NCBI RefSeq assembly: GCF_014204945.1
Contig: NZ_JACHMN010000002.1
Coordinates: 2,689,001-2,753,000 of the forward strand
DNA: 64,000 nucleotides
From: Allocatelliglobosispora scoriae
Lineage (GTDB): Bacteria > Actinomycetota > Actinomycetes > Mycobacteriales > Micromonosporaceae
Direction: 5' to 3'
This document shows, piece by piece, positions 33,163 through 44,326 of this stretch. Position numbers and translations under genes: made by a program. Below the pieces are notes generated by a model that saw only the letters and a list, made by a program, of their open reading frames with translations, did no database searches and was not told the DNA's origin. Each line of letters begins with the position of its first letter. Position 1 is the stretch's first letter.

Positions 33163-34133
33163 GCATCGAGGGGATCGTCGTCGGGGTCGACGGGGGCAAC
33201 TCCAAGACCGACGTCGTGCTGGCGGACACGACCGGCCGCGTACTGGCCCGGACCCGGGGTCCGGCGAGCTCGCCGCACATCATCGGCGTACCGGCGGCGA
33301 TGGAACTCATCGGCGGCCTGGTCGCGCGGGCGAAGAGTGAGGCCGGCCTCGCCGCGGACCTGGTGCTGGACCGGACCGAGATCTACCTCGCCGGGGCGGA
33401 CCTGCCGATCGAGGTGCAGATCCTCACCGACGCGGTCACCGCGAAGGGCTGGGCACGGGAGAATCGCGTCGACAACGACACATTCGCGCTGATGCGGGCG
33501 GGCACCGACGCCGTACGGGCGATCGCTGTCGTCTGCGGTGCCGGGATCAACTGCGTCGGGCGGGACGAGACCGGGCGGACCGCCCGCTTCCCCGCGCTGG
33601 GGCAGCTCACCGGCGACTGGGGCGGCGGGCATCACCTCGCTACCCTGGCGCTGTGGCACGCCGCTCGCGGCGAGGACGGGCGCGGTCCGGCGACGAAGCT
33701 CGTCGACGCCGTGATCGACCACTTCGGGGTCGATTCGGTCGAGGCGCTCGGCATCGCCGTGCACCTCGGCGAGATCGACGCCGACCGGATCAACGAGCTG
33801 ACGCCGGTGCTCTTCACCGTCGCCGACATCGGCGACCCGATCGCCCTGCGGGTCGTCTCCAAGCAGGCCAACGAGGTGATCGCCCTGGCGAGCGTCGCCG
33901 CCGACCGGCTCGACATGCGCGAGCAGGACCTCTCGGTGGTGCTCGGCGGCGGCGTGCTCGCGGCCCGGCACCCGATCCTGCACGAGGCGATCGTCAGCGG
34001 CATCACGGCGGTCATGCCGCTCGCCGAGGTGACGGTCCTGGCCCAGGCACCGGTGACCGGCGCCGTGCTCTTCGGACTCGACGCCCTCGGCGCCGGCTCA
34101 GCCGCGAAGGCCCGCCTCCGCACGGCTCTATAA
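33159..34133 (+). CDS. BadF/BadG-type sugar kinase (N-acetylglucosamine kinase-like)
   Basis: 324 residues; ATG overlaps the GH4 stop (ATGA). The ATP phosphate-1 motif is VVGVDGGNSKTDVVLADTTG. VVCGAGINCVG and GDWGGGHHLA are the adenosine and phosphate-2 regions, and VVLGGGVLA closes the fold. This is the ASKHA kinase family that includes GlcNAc and glucosamine kinases. Last gene of the operon. It probably phosphorylates the sugar liberated by GH4 or the imported glycoside itself. The stop is followed by a strong palindrome. Confidence 0.92.
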   Translation: MSIEGIVVGVDGGNSKTDVVLADTTGRVLARTRGPASSPHIIGVPAAMELIGGLVARAKSEAGLAADLVLDRTEIYLAGADLPIEVQILTDAVTAKGWARENRVDNDTFALMRAGTDAVRAIAVVCGAGINCVGRDETGRTARFPALGQLTGDWGGGHHLATLALWHAARGEDGRGPATKLVDAVIDHFGVDSVEALGIAVHLGEIDADRINELTPVLFTVADIGDPIALRVVSKQANEVIALASVAADRLDMREQDLSVVLGGGVLAARHPILHEAIVSGITAVMPLAEVTVLAQAPVTGAVLFGLDALGAGSAAKARLRTAL

Positions 34134-34175
34134 CCCGGTCGGCGCCCTCGGCGCGGTCGCGCCCCTCGGCGCGGT

Positions 34176-34253
34176 CCAAGATCGCCGCAACTCTTCAAGA
34201 GTTGGTCCTAACGGGTTTTAGGACCAACTCTTGAAGAGTTGCGGCGATCTTGT
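34176..34253. terminator. 78-bp palindrome between convergent genes (35-bp arms)
   Basis: Arms of 35 perfect bp (34177-34211 and 34218-34252) with a 6-base loop CGGGTT. Each arm contains a nested palindrome CAACTCTTCAAGAGTTG. It sits between the kinase stop and the pruA stop and should terminate both directions. The preceding bases show a GGCGC-rich direct repeat. Confidence 0.85.
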
Positions 34254-34259
34254 CACTGA

Positions 34260-35888
34260 CTAGCGCATGTGGGGGTACGTGTGGTCGGTCGGCGGGACGA
34301 AGGTCTCCTTGATCGTCCGCGGCGACATCCAGCGCACCAGGTTCTGCCAGGAGCCGGCCTTGTCGTTCGTGCCCGACGCCCGAGCGCCGCCGAAGGGCTG
34401 CTGGCCGACGACGGCACCGGTCGGCTTGTCGTTGATGTAGAAGTTGCCCGCCGCGAAGCGCAGCGTCCGCGAGAGCTGCTCGATGACCCGCCGGTCCTGG
34501 GCGAAGATCGCGCCCGTCAGCGCGTAGGGCGCCACGTTCTCCGCCTGCGCCACCACCTCGTCGAACCTGTCGTCGTCATAGACGAAGACCGAGAGGATCG
34601 GGCCGAAATACTCCGTGGTGAAGACCTCGTGGGTCGGGTCGTCGCAGACGATCACCGTCGGCCGGACGAAGTAGCCCTCGCTGTCGTCGCAGGTCCCGCC
34701 CGCGATCACGGTGCACGCCGGGTCCTTCGCCGCCATCTCCAGCGCCGCGCGGTGCTTCTCGAACGCTCGCGCGTCGATCACGGCGCCGCCGAAGTTGGTG
34801 AAGTCGGTCACATCGCCGTAGGTGAGCGAGTCGGCGGTCGCGGCGAGCTTGTCCCGCACGCCGGAATCCCAGAGCGAACGCGGCACGTACGCCCGGGAAG
34901 CCGCCGAGCACTTCTGCCCCTGGAACTCGAAAGCACCCCGGACCATGGCGGTCACCAGGGCATCGGCGTGGGCACTCGGGTGCGCCACGATGAAGTCCTT
35001 GCCGCCCGTCTCCCCCACGAGCCGCGGGTAGGAACGGTACTTGTCGATGTTGGCACCGACCGTGCGCCACAGGTGGTGGAAGACCCGGGTCGACCCGGTG
35101 AAGTGGATGCCCGCGAGATCGGGATCGGCGAGTGCCACGTCCGAGACCGCGATGCCGTCGCCCGTCACCATGTTGATGACGCCGGGCGGCAGGCCCGCCT
35201 CCTCGAACAGGCGCATGATGAAGTGCGCCGAGAACTGCTGCGTCGTGGCCGGCTTCCAGACGATCGTGTTGCCCATCAGGGCCGGGGTCGACGGCAGGTT
35301 GCCCGCGATCGCCGTGAAGTTGAACGGCGTCACCGCGTAGACGAACCCCTCCAGCGGCCGGTGGTCGATCCGGTTCCAGATGCCCGGCGACGAGATCGGC
35401 TGCTCCGCCAGGAGCTTGCGGCCGAAGGCCACGTTGAAGCGCAGGAAGTCGATCAGCTCACAGGCCGCGTCGATCTCCGCCTGGTACGCCGTCTTCGACT
35501 GGCCCAGCATCGTCGCGCCGTTGAGCGTGTCCCGCCACGGCCCGGCGAGCAGCTCCGCCGCCTTGAGGAAGATCGCCGCCCGATCCTCGAAGGAAAGCTC
35601 GCGCCACATCGGAGCCGCCGCCTTCGCGGCCGTTACCGCCGCCACGGCATCGGCGTTAGTGGCATTGTGGGTGACTCCGAGCACATGTGCGTGCCGGTGC
35701 GGCTGGACGACGTTGATCGCCTCGCCGCCACCCGGGCGCCGCTGCCCGTCGATCGTCATCGTCAGGTCGAGCCGCTCCGATGCGAGCTCACCCAGGCGAC
35801 GCGAAAGACCGGCCCGCTCCGGGCTTCCCGGCGCGTAGTCGCGGACCGGCTCATTGCGCGGATCAGGCGTGACGAAGACAGCATCCAT
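34260..35888 (-). CDS. pruA: Delta-1-pyrroline-5-carboxylate dehydrogenase
   Basis: 542 residues, ATG 35888 with GGGAG upstream. Oxidises glutamate-gamma-semialdehyde to glutamate with NAD+ in proline catabolism. The nucleophile is in FQGQKCSAASRAYV and the general-base Glu is in RLVGETGGKDF. NAD-binding FTGSTRVF and the C-terminal NDKPTGAVVGQQPFGGARASGTNDK are typical of P5C dehydrogenases. Stand-alone enzyme, not fused to proline dehydrogenase; no putA is nearby. The gene is isolated between palindrome 34176 and a divergent membrane protein. Confidence 0.96.
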   Translation of the reverse strand: MDAVFVTPDPRNEPVRDYAPGSPERAGLSRRLGELASERLDLTMTIDGQRRPGGGEAINVVQPHRHAHVLGVTHNATNADAVAAVTAAKAAAPMWRELSFEDRAAIFLKAAELLAGPWRDTLNGATMLGQSKTAYQAEIDAACELIDFLRFNVAFGRKLLAEQPISSPGIWNRIDHRPLEGFVYAVTPFNFTAIAGNLPSTPALMGNTIVWKPATTQQFSAHFIMRLFEEAGLPPGVINMVTGDGIAVSDVALADPDLAGIHFTGSTRVFHHLWRTVGANIDKYRSYPRLVGETGGKDFIVAHPSAHADALVTAMVRGAFEFQGQKCSAASRAYVPRSLWDSGVRDKLAATADSLTYGDVTDFTNFGGAVIDARAFEKHRAALEMAAKDPACTVIAGGTCDDSEGYFVRPTVIVCDDPTHEVFTTEYFGPILSVFVYDDDRFDEVVAQAENVAPYALTGAIFAQDRRVIEQLSRTLRFAAGNFYINDKPTGAVVGQQPFGGARASGTNDKAGSWQNLVRWMSPRTIKETFVPPTDHTYPHMR

Positions 35889-36036
35889 CGAAAACTCCCA
35901 GAGGTTGACGGCATTGGCAGGGCCTCGACCTCATCCTCCCACGCACCCCCTCGCCCTGCGCTCGGTCCTGGCCAGCCAGGTGATCGCGGACATACACGTA
36001 ACATCCCTGTTGCCCCCTCATCAAGGAGTCCCCGTC

Positions 36037-36945
36037 ATGTCTAAGCCCGGCATCGTCGCGCCCGCTCAGGTAGCCATCGACCGGCACATGGACACCCCCG
36101 AACCGGCCGCACCGGCCCGAGGCGGATTCTGGCTCGCCTTCGCCGCGATCGCCTGGCTCGCGGTGACCCTCTGGTCCACCCGGGCCGGCCTCGCCGACGA
36201 CGCCGACGAATCGGTGGCGCTCAACGAGGCGGCGCTGCGCCTGCCCAGCGTGGTCCAGGCCAGCCTGCTCGCCGGTGCCGCAGTCGGCTACGCCATCGCC
36301 GGGCGGCTCTCCACCACGTCCCGGCGTGCGGTCGGCGGCCTCATCGTCGGGCTGCTCATCGGGGTCCTCGCGAGCGGCGCCGTGCTCCTCGCCCACGGCA
36401 TGCCCGCCCGGGCCGCCGGGGTGGCCGCCGTCTGCGTCGGCCTCGGCGGTGCCGTCGGTGGTGCGCTCGGTTCGCTGCGCCCCACCGAGCTCATCGGTGC
36501 CGCGCTGCCGGCCGCGATCGCCGTCACCGGCGTCGACTTCGTCCTCAACCTGCTGCGGTCGTCCATCATCGGGATCTTCGGCGACGCCACGACCCAGGCC
36601 GAGATCGTCAGCCGGGACGGGCTCTTCCTCGGCTCCAAAGCGCTGCTCGTCGGGCTCGTCGCCGGCACCATCGCCTACGCACTGCTGCGCCGGACGTCGG
36701 TGAAGTGGCCGGTCTACGTCGCCGCTGGCGGTGGTGCCGGAATCATCATCGGCCTCTCCGAGCTGCTCACGCGTACGGTAGGGGCGCAGATCTTCTCGCT
36801 CGCCAGTGACGTCTCGGACGCCGATCGCACCGTGCAGGCATGGGTCGGCGGCGCCCGGCTCAACCACGCGCTCGTCGTGCTCTTCGTCGGGGCGCTGCTC
36901 GCGATGATCCTGCACGGGCGGACGCTGGGAAAGGGTCGCGCCTGA
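36037..36945 (+). CDS. Multi-pass membrane protein of unknown function (302 aa)
   Basis: ATG 36037 with AAGGAG eight bases upstream. About eight hydrophobic segments: LAFAAIAWLAVTLWS, SLLAGAAVGYAIAG, AVGGLIVGLLIGVLASGAVL and so on, ending HALVVLFVGALLAMIL. The N-terminal 30 residues are polar. Small residues dominate (Gly, Ala). No domain or transport motif was recognised. It is divergent from pruA and ends ten bases before the convergent DUF6912 gene. Confidence 0.75.
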   Translation: MSKPGIVAPAQVAIDRHMDTPEPAAPARGGFWLAFAAIAWLAVTLWSTRAGLADDADESVALNEAALRLPSVVQASLLAGAAVGYAIAGRLSTTSRRAVGGLIVGLLIGVLASGAVLLAHGMPARAAGVAAVCVGLGGAVGGALGSLRPTELIGAALPAAIAVTGVDFVLNLLRSSIIGIFGDATTQAEIVSRDGLFLGSKALLVGLVAGTIAYALLRRTSVKWPVYVAAGGGAGIIIGLSELLTRTVGAQIFSLASDVSDADRTVQAWVGGARLNHALVVLFVGALLAMILHGRTLGKGRA

Positions 36946-36955
36946 TCGCGCGCTC

Positions 36956-37471
36956 CTACGTGGTGCCGAGGACGTCGTCGATCTCGGTGGGGGCGAACCA
37001 GAGCAGCTCCATGTCCTCGGCACCGTCGACCGTGAACTGGGCATCCGGGTCACCGGCCGCCGCCTCCTCGACCACGTCGGAGGCGGCAGCCACCACGGTC
37101 TCGGCGTCGTCCTCGTCCACGTGCAGCGCCGCTATGGTCCGTAGCTCGATCGGGGCGGTGAGGCGGACTGTGCTCGTACCCAACTCCTGGTCCGTCGACT
37201 TGACCGAGGACGACGGGACGTCGGCCGAGACCACGACGCGGCGGCGAGGTGCCGACGGATCGGCGCGCAGCAGGCGCAGGGCGTCCTGCGCGGCGCGGGT
37301 GAAGGCCACGTATTCGAGCTCCTCCTCGTCACCCTCCACATACCACTCCCGCAGTGCCGGTGTGACCGCGTGCGCGGTCACCGGCGCGGGTCCGAACTCC
37401 CCGGCCGCACGCGCCGCCGCCAGGGACGGCAACGTCGCGGGCAGGTAGACCCGCACCAAGCTCTCGGACAC
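36956..37471 (-). CDS. DUF6912-like protein
   Basis: 171 residues. GTG 37471 with GGGGAG upstream. Opening [49 protein letters not shown] is characteristic of the actinobacterial DUF6912 family. The rest is alternating beta strands and helices and is acidic. Cytosolic, function unknown. It is divergent from the small DNA-binding protein gene, whose promoter region lies between. Confidence 0.8.
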   Translation of the reverse strand: MSESLVRVYLPATLPSLAAARAAGEFGPAPVTAHAVTPALREWYVEGDEEELEYVAFTRAAQDALRLLRADPSAPRRRVVVSADVPSSSVKSTDQELGTSTVRLTAPIELRTIAALHVDEDDAETVVAAASDVVEEAAAGDPDAQFTVDGAEDMELLWFAPTEIDDVLGTT

Positions 37472-37522
37472 GATCGCTCCCCTCTACTTCGCTACTCAGT
37501 ACATCACTTCGGCTCTCGGAGT

Positions 37523-37561
37523 GTTTGCGTGCGACGGTTCGCATGGCAAACTGAGGCAAAC
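37523..37561. promoter_or_regulatory. Phased GGCAAAC repeats upstream of the bldC-like gene
   Basis: GGCAAAC occurs at 37545-37551 and 37555-37561, ten bases apart, with an inverted GTTTGC at 37523-37528. The same ten-base-phased motif recurs at 37841-37860 upstream of the next gene. Confidence 0.55.
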
Positions 37562-37583
37562 ATAGCCTGACGAAAGATAAACG

Positions 37584-37808
37584 ATGGAGCAGAGCCGCTT
37601 CCTAGAGCTCAACGATGTCGCCGCCGAGTTGAACATCTCGTTCGCGCAGGTCTATGCCCTGGTGCGGCGCGGCGACCTGCCCGCCATCAAGATCGGTGGG
37701 CGGGGGCAGTGGCGGGTCGAGCGGGTCAAGCTCGAGGAGTTCATCGCCAGGCTCTACACCGAGACGGCCGACTTCATCCGCGAAAATCCGTTCCTCGGGG
37801 ACTCTTGA
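37584..37808 (+). CDS. BldC-like / excisionase-type MerR-family DNA-binding protein
   Basis: 74 residues. A single winged-helix HTH_17 domain fills it: FLELNDVAAELNISFAQVYALVRRGDLPAIKIGGRGQWRVERVKLEEFI, the last part the recognition wing. This is the same fold and size as BldC, a developmental regulator that binds phased direct repeats. The start ATG has only a weak purine-rich site upstream. Direct repeats with a ten-base period flank it on both sides and may be its binding sites. Confidence 0.85.
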   Translation: MEQSRFLELNDVAAELNISFAQVYALVRRGDLPAIKIGGRGQWRVERVKLEEFIARLYTETADFIRENPFLGDS

Positions 37809-37840
37809 CAGGCGCAGCCACGGTGACGACAGTCTATCCA

Positions 37841-37860
37841 TAGGCAAACGTAGGCAAACG
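37841..37860. promoter_or_regulatory. Tandem TAGGCAAACG repeat upstream of Rv3235-family gene
   Basis: TAGGCAAACG is perfectly repeated twice (37841-37850 and 37851-37860), one helical turn apart and 15 bases before the ATG at 37876. It shares GGCAAAC with the repeats upstream of the bldC-like gene. Confidence 0.55.
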
Positions 37861-37875
37861 GAAGCTGAGCACACG

Positions 37876-38367
37876 ATGACCGCACCGATCCGACTCCGGC
37901 CGGCACCGTCGCACGAGCCGCCCTATGTCGACGAGCCCGAAGACACCCGTCGACCCGCGCCCGCGGTGGTCGAGGAAGCGGCCCCGGAACCCCTGCTCCT
38001 CGCTCTCGCCGACGCGAGCCCGGAGTGCCACCAGGCCGCCCGGCGCTTCGTCATGCTCTGCATCGAGATCTGCCACGGCTTCCGGCCGCCAGCGCAGGTC
38101 TCGAAGATCTCCCGGCCACGGGAGGCACAGGACATCGTCGACGAGATCGCGCGGATGGCCCGCGAGGTGACGCGGCGGAAGCCGAGCGGGATGACCCGGC
38201 TCGACGCGATCAAACCGCGCCGGATTCGGGTCTGTGAGCCACGACCCGGGGTCAGCGAGGCCGCGGTGGTCCTGGCGGTGCACGGCAGCATTCTGGCGCT
38301 GGCGTTCCGCCTGGAGCGCCAGGGGGCTACCGGGCCTTGGCTCTGCACGGCTGCGGTAATGCTGTGA
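37876..38367 (+). CDS. Rv3235 family protein (DUF6459-like)
   Basis: 163 residues from ATG 37876. Residues 1-45 are Pro/Glu-rich and disordered; the C-terminal domain has LCIEICHGFRPPAQVSKISRPREAQDIVDEIARM and later RIRVCEPRPGVSEAAVVLAVHG. This pattern matches the Rv3235 family, which in actinobacteria lies next to secA, as it does here (secA starts 1.1 kb away on the other strand). Function unknown. Confidence 0.82.
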   Translation: MTAPIRLRPAPSHEPPYVDEPEDTRRPAPAVVEEAAPEPLLLALADASPECHQAARRFVMLCIEICHGFRPPAQVSKISRPREAQDIVDEIARMAREVTRRKPSGMTRLDAIKPRRIRVCEPRPGVSEAAVVLAVHGSILALAFRLERQGATGPWLCTAAVML

Positions 38368-38404
38368 CCGCTCTCCCGGCGCTCTCTCTGGCATGGGCCG
38401 CGGG

Positions 38405-38816
38405 CAAGATCGCGTTACTTCCCGGAAATTGGCCCCTCCTGGCGTCATGATTCGCGCAGTTTCCGACTTTCAACACGATCACGCGTGGATTGCCACGCCG
38501 GTGGCTTCCACGGGTGCGGCGAGCGCTGGGGCTTGGCAGCGTGGGGTGGACGGCGAGATCGCGCTGGTTCCGGGAAACCTGCCCTTCCCAGCGTCATGAT
38601 TCGCGTTATTTCCGGGTTCCCACGCGATCATGCACCCCGTCGCCCCAGCTACGACGCCCTAGCGCAACTGCAGCAGGGTGCCGCAGTCGGCGCGACATGA
38701 TCGCGCTATTTCCGGGAATCAGCGCGATCGACGGGCATGATCACGCTATTTCCCGGAAATTGGCCCCTCCTGGCGTCATGATTCGCGCAGTTTCCGACTT
38801 TTAACGCGATCATGCG
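38405..38816. repeat. Block of related palindromic repeats
   Basis: Four related units lie near 38406-38475, 38550-38635, 38693-38735 and 38737-38815. The first and last share about 48 identical bases running from CCCGGAAATTGG to AGTTTCCGACTTT. All contain GATC-CG-rich ends and TTTCC/GGAAA cores, so each can form hairpins. No coding potential was found. They resemble the element at 6896-6978. Confidence 0.65.
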
Positions 38817-38850
38817 CCCCACGCCGCACCAGCACCCAGCACCCAGCACT

Positions 38851-39420
38851 GCAGCACGCGGCCTCGCAGCACGCGGCCTCGCAGCACGCGGCCTCGCAGC
38901 ACGCGGCCTCGCAGCACGCGGCCTCGCAGCACGCGGCCTCGCAGCACGCGGCCTCGCAGCACGCGGCCTCGCAGCACGCGGCCTCGCAGCACGCGGCCTC
39001 GCAGCACGCGGCCTCGCAGCACGCGGCCTCGCAGCACGCGGCCTCGCAGCACGCGGCCTCGCAGCACGCGGCCTCGCAGCACGCGGCCTCGCAGCACGCG
39101 GCCTCGCAGCACGCGGCCTCGCAGCACGCGGCCTCGCAGCACGCGGCCTCGCAGCACGCGGCCTCGCAGCACGCGGCCTCGCAGCACGCGGCCTCGCAGC
39201 ACGCGGCCTCGCAGCACGCGGCCTCGCAGCACGCGGCCTCGCAGCACGCGGCCTCGCAGCACGCGGCCTCGCAGCACGCGGCCTCGCAGCACGCGGCCTC
39301 GCAGCACGCGGCCTCGCAGCACGCGGCCTCGCAGCACGCGGCCTCGCAGCACGCGGCCTCGCAGCACGCGGCCTCGCAGCACGCGGCCTCGCAGCGTGCG
39401 GCCTCGCAGCGTGCGGCGTC
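38851..39420. repeat. 15-bp minisatellite, 38 tandem copies
   Basis: The unit GCAGCACGCGGCCTC is repeated 38 times without interruption: 36 identical copies and two variants at the secA-proximal end (GTG for ACG, and one GCGTC end). Because 15 is a multiple of three, all six frames stay open, but no start signal or conserved product supports translation. It lies 84 bases beyond the secA stop codon, in its 3' flank. Such perfect homogeneity suggests recent expansion or active homogenisation. Confidence 0.95.
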
Positions 39421-39503
39421 GCGGCGGCGCGGCACGTGCGTATGCGGAAGCCCAGCCCCGCCCGTGGGCGAGCGGAGCCGGGCTTCGGCAGTGCTATGCG
39501 GAG

Positions 39504-42341
<2,838 letters not shown>

Positions 42342-42509
42342 GGGTCAGCGCTCCCCTAAACACCAGATCTGCCGACCCATCCTAGGCGGAGTTCGGCGTA
42401 TCACCCACCCCAGGCCGGAACCGCTCGACCAAAACGAGATTAATCACCTAAATAACCCACAGTGAAATGGGGTTGTCCGAGCCCAGGCAAGGTGTGAAAG
42501 GATCCCTTC

Positions 42510-43079
42510 ATGAAACCCTTCGACGCGCCTCAGCCCACGCTGACCGCTCAGACGCCGGGTGGAGAGAAGGTCACGCTGCGCGTGCCGGCCCTCCGCGACG
42601 CGGCCGCGCTTGTCGTGGCTTGCTCTGATCCCGAGTCCCTTCGGTGGACCACCATCAAGCCCGGCTACGACCATGAGCGGGCGCTGGGGTTCATCAATGA
42701 CTACGCCCCCGGCTGGTGGCAGCGCGAGCAGGGCGGATGCTGGGTGATCGCGGACGCCGAGGATGCCTACGCGGGCCAGATCGACCTGCGGTTCCTCGAC
42801 GGGCACCCGGGCGTCGCCGACATCGGCTTCCTCACCGCCCCGCACGCCCGGGGCCGCGGCTACATGACCGCCGCGCTGCGGACCGTCGCCGAGTTCGGCA
42901 TCACGGAGCTGGGCCTGAAGCGGGTCGAGTGGAAGGCGAACGTCGGAAACATCGGCAGCAGGCTCGTCGCCGAGCGGGCGGGTTTCACGTTCGAGGGCAC
43001 CCTGCGCAACGCGCTCGTCCACCACGGCGAGCACATCGACACCTGGATCGCCTCCCTCATCCCTGGAGACCTGTCATGA
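42510..43079 (+). CDS. GNAT N-acetyltransferase (RimJ/RimL-like)
   Basis: 189 residues, ATG 42510 with GAAAGGA upstream. The GNAT fold has acetyl-CoA-binding RGRGYMTAALRTVAEFG, preceded by DIGFLTAPHARG, and the late NIGSRLVAERAGFTFEG. RimJ/RimL-type proteins acetylate protein N-termini or small amines; substrate unknown. Overlaps the next gene by four bases (ATGA), so the pair is coupled. Confidence 0.92.
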   Translation: MKPFDAPQPTLTAQTPGGEKVTLRVPALRDAAALVVACSDPESLRWTTIKPGYDHERALGFINDYAPGWWQREQGGCWVIADAEDAYAGQIDLRFLDGHPGVADIGFLTAPHARGRGYMTAALRTVAEFGITELGLKRVEWKANVGNIGSRLVAERAGFTFEGTLRNALVHHGEHIDTWIASLIPGDLS

Positions 43080-44188
43080 CCGACCTTCCCGAGATCATCA
43101 AGGGTGACGGCGTCGTCCTGCGCGCTCCCCGCCCGACCGACGCACCCGACGTGGCGCGCGCCCTCGGCGACGAGGAGACCTCGCGCTATCTGGCGAGCGT
43201 GCCGCACCCGGTGACGCTGGAGTGGGCCGAGGGCTGGGTTGGCGCGAGCAGCCTCGCGATCTGGGAGCACGGCGTGACCCGCTACGTGGTGACCGATCCG
43301 GCATCGGGCGAGCTGCTCGGCGGCGTCGGCCTCCGGCGGGTCCAGCACGACCGGCTGCAGGCCGAGACGGGCTACTGGACCGCACCGTGGGCTCGCGGCC
43401 GGGGCGTCGCCACCGCCGCGACGACGGCGCTCGCCGGTGCCGCCTTCGAGGCCGGCTTCGCCCGGCTCGAGGCGCTGGCCGAGTGGTCCAACATCTCGTC
43501 GCAGCGCGTCGCGCTCGCCGCGGGTTTCAAGCGCGAGGGGGTACGCCGTGGAGCCGGCACGGCACCCGACGGCTCCCGTTACGACCTGATCGCCTTCGCG
43601 AGGCTGCGCAACGATCCGGCCGGGCCGATCCGCCGCGTCATCCCGGACCTCCCCGGCGGCTTCCTCACCGACGGCGTCATCAAGATCCGCCCGCTCTACA
43701 CCGCCGACGCCGACCACATGTACGACCTGCACACCCTCCCCGAGGTTCTGGAGACGAGCGTGGGAGCGGTCACCACCCGCGAGGAGTTCAAGCAGCGCGC
43801 CGAGCGCTCCTTCCCCATGTGGCTGGCGGGCGAGCGCGCCGACATGCTCATCTTCGACGCCGTCACGGGCGACTTCGCCGGCGACATCGGCTTCTGGTAC
43901 GGCGAGCCCATGACCGGCCAGGGCATGATCGGTTACGCCCTCATGCCGGCCCACCGCGGCAGGGGCTTCGCCACCAGAGCCGCCAACCTCGTGGCGACCT
44001 GGCTCTTCGAAACCGTGGGCGTGGAGCGCCTCATCGCCGGCACCGAACCCAACAACACCAACTCCCAGAAGGTCCTCGAGAGAGCCGGCTTCACCAGGGA
44101 GGCCTTCCTGAAGAGCCGCCTCCCCGGCAACAACGACGGCGAAAGAATAGACGACATCCAATTCGTCCGCTTCCCCGGCGACAAGTAG
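43076..44188 (+). CDS. Tandem-domain GNAT N-acetyltransferase
   Basis: 370 residues with two GNAT domains in one chain. Domain 1 (about 8-185) has ETGYWTAPWARGRGVATAATTAL and SSQRVALAAGFKREG. Domain 2 (about 205-365) has MIGYALMPAHRGRGFATRAANLV and NSQKVLERAGFTREAF. Together with the upstream gene this is three GNAT domains in one operon, probably by duplication. No other gene gives a clue to the substrate. Confidence 0.92.
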   Translation: MTDLPEIIKGDGVVLRAPRPTDAPDVARALGDEETSRYLASVPHPVTLEWAEGWVGASSLAIWEHGVTRYVVTDPASGELLGGVGLRRVQHDRLQAETGYWTAPWARGRGVATAATTALAGAAFEAGFARLEALAEWSNISSQRVALAAGFKREGVRRGAGTAPDGSRYDLIAFARLRNDPAGPIRRVIPDLPGGFLTDGVIKIRPLYTADADHMYDLHTLPEVLETSVGAVTTREEFKQRAERSFPMWLAGERADMLIFDAVTGDFAGDIGFWYGEPMTGQGMIGYALMPAHRGRGFATRAANLVATWLFETVGVERLIAGTEPNNTNSQKVLERAGFTREAFLKSRLPGNNDGERIDDIQFVRFPGDK

Positions 44189-44252
44189 GAGAACCCAACG
44201 GTCCATTCCAGCCGTCAAGCTGCAGCAACCCCAGCCGCTGGAGCCCAACGGC

Positions 44253-44324
44253 AATTTTGGGGCCGGGTGACTCACGTCGGGATCAAGCCTGACCGCCCAG
44301 AGTGAGTCACCCGGCCCCAAAATT
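44253..44324. terminator. Hairpin between GNAT and hpf genes, 23-bp perfect arms
   Basis: Arms 44253-44275 and 44302-44324 pair exactly around a 26-base loop. It fills the convergent gap; its right end is three bases from the hpf stop, so it should end both transcripts. Confidence 0.8.
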
Positions 44325-44326
44325 AC

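Noticed and set aside
38851-39420. CRISPR array
   Set aside because: The 15-bp units are directly adjacent with no unique spacers and no cas genes are present.
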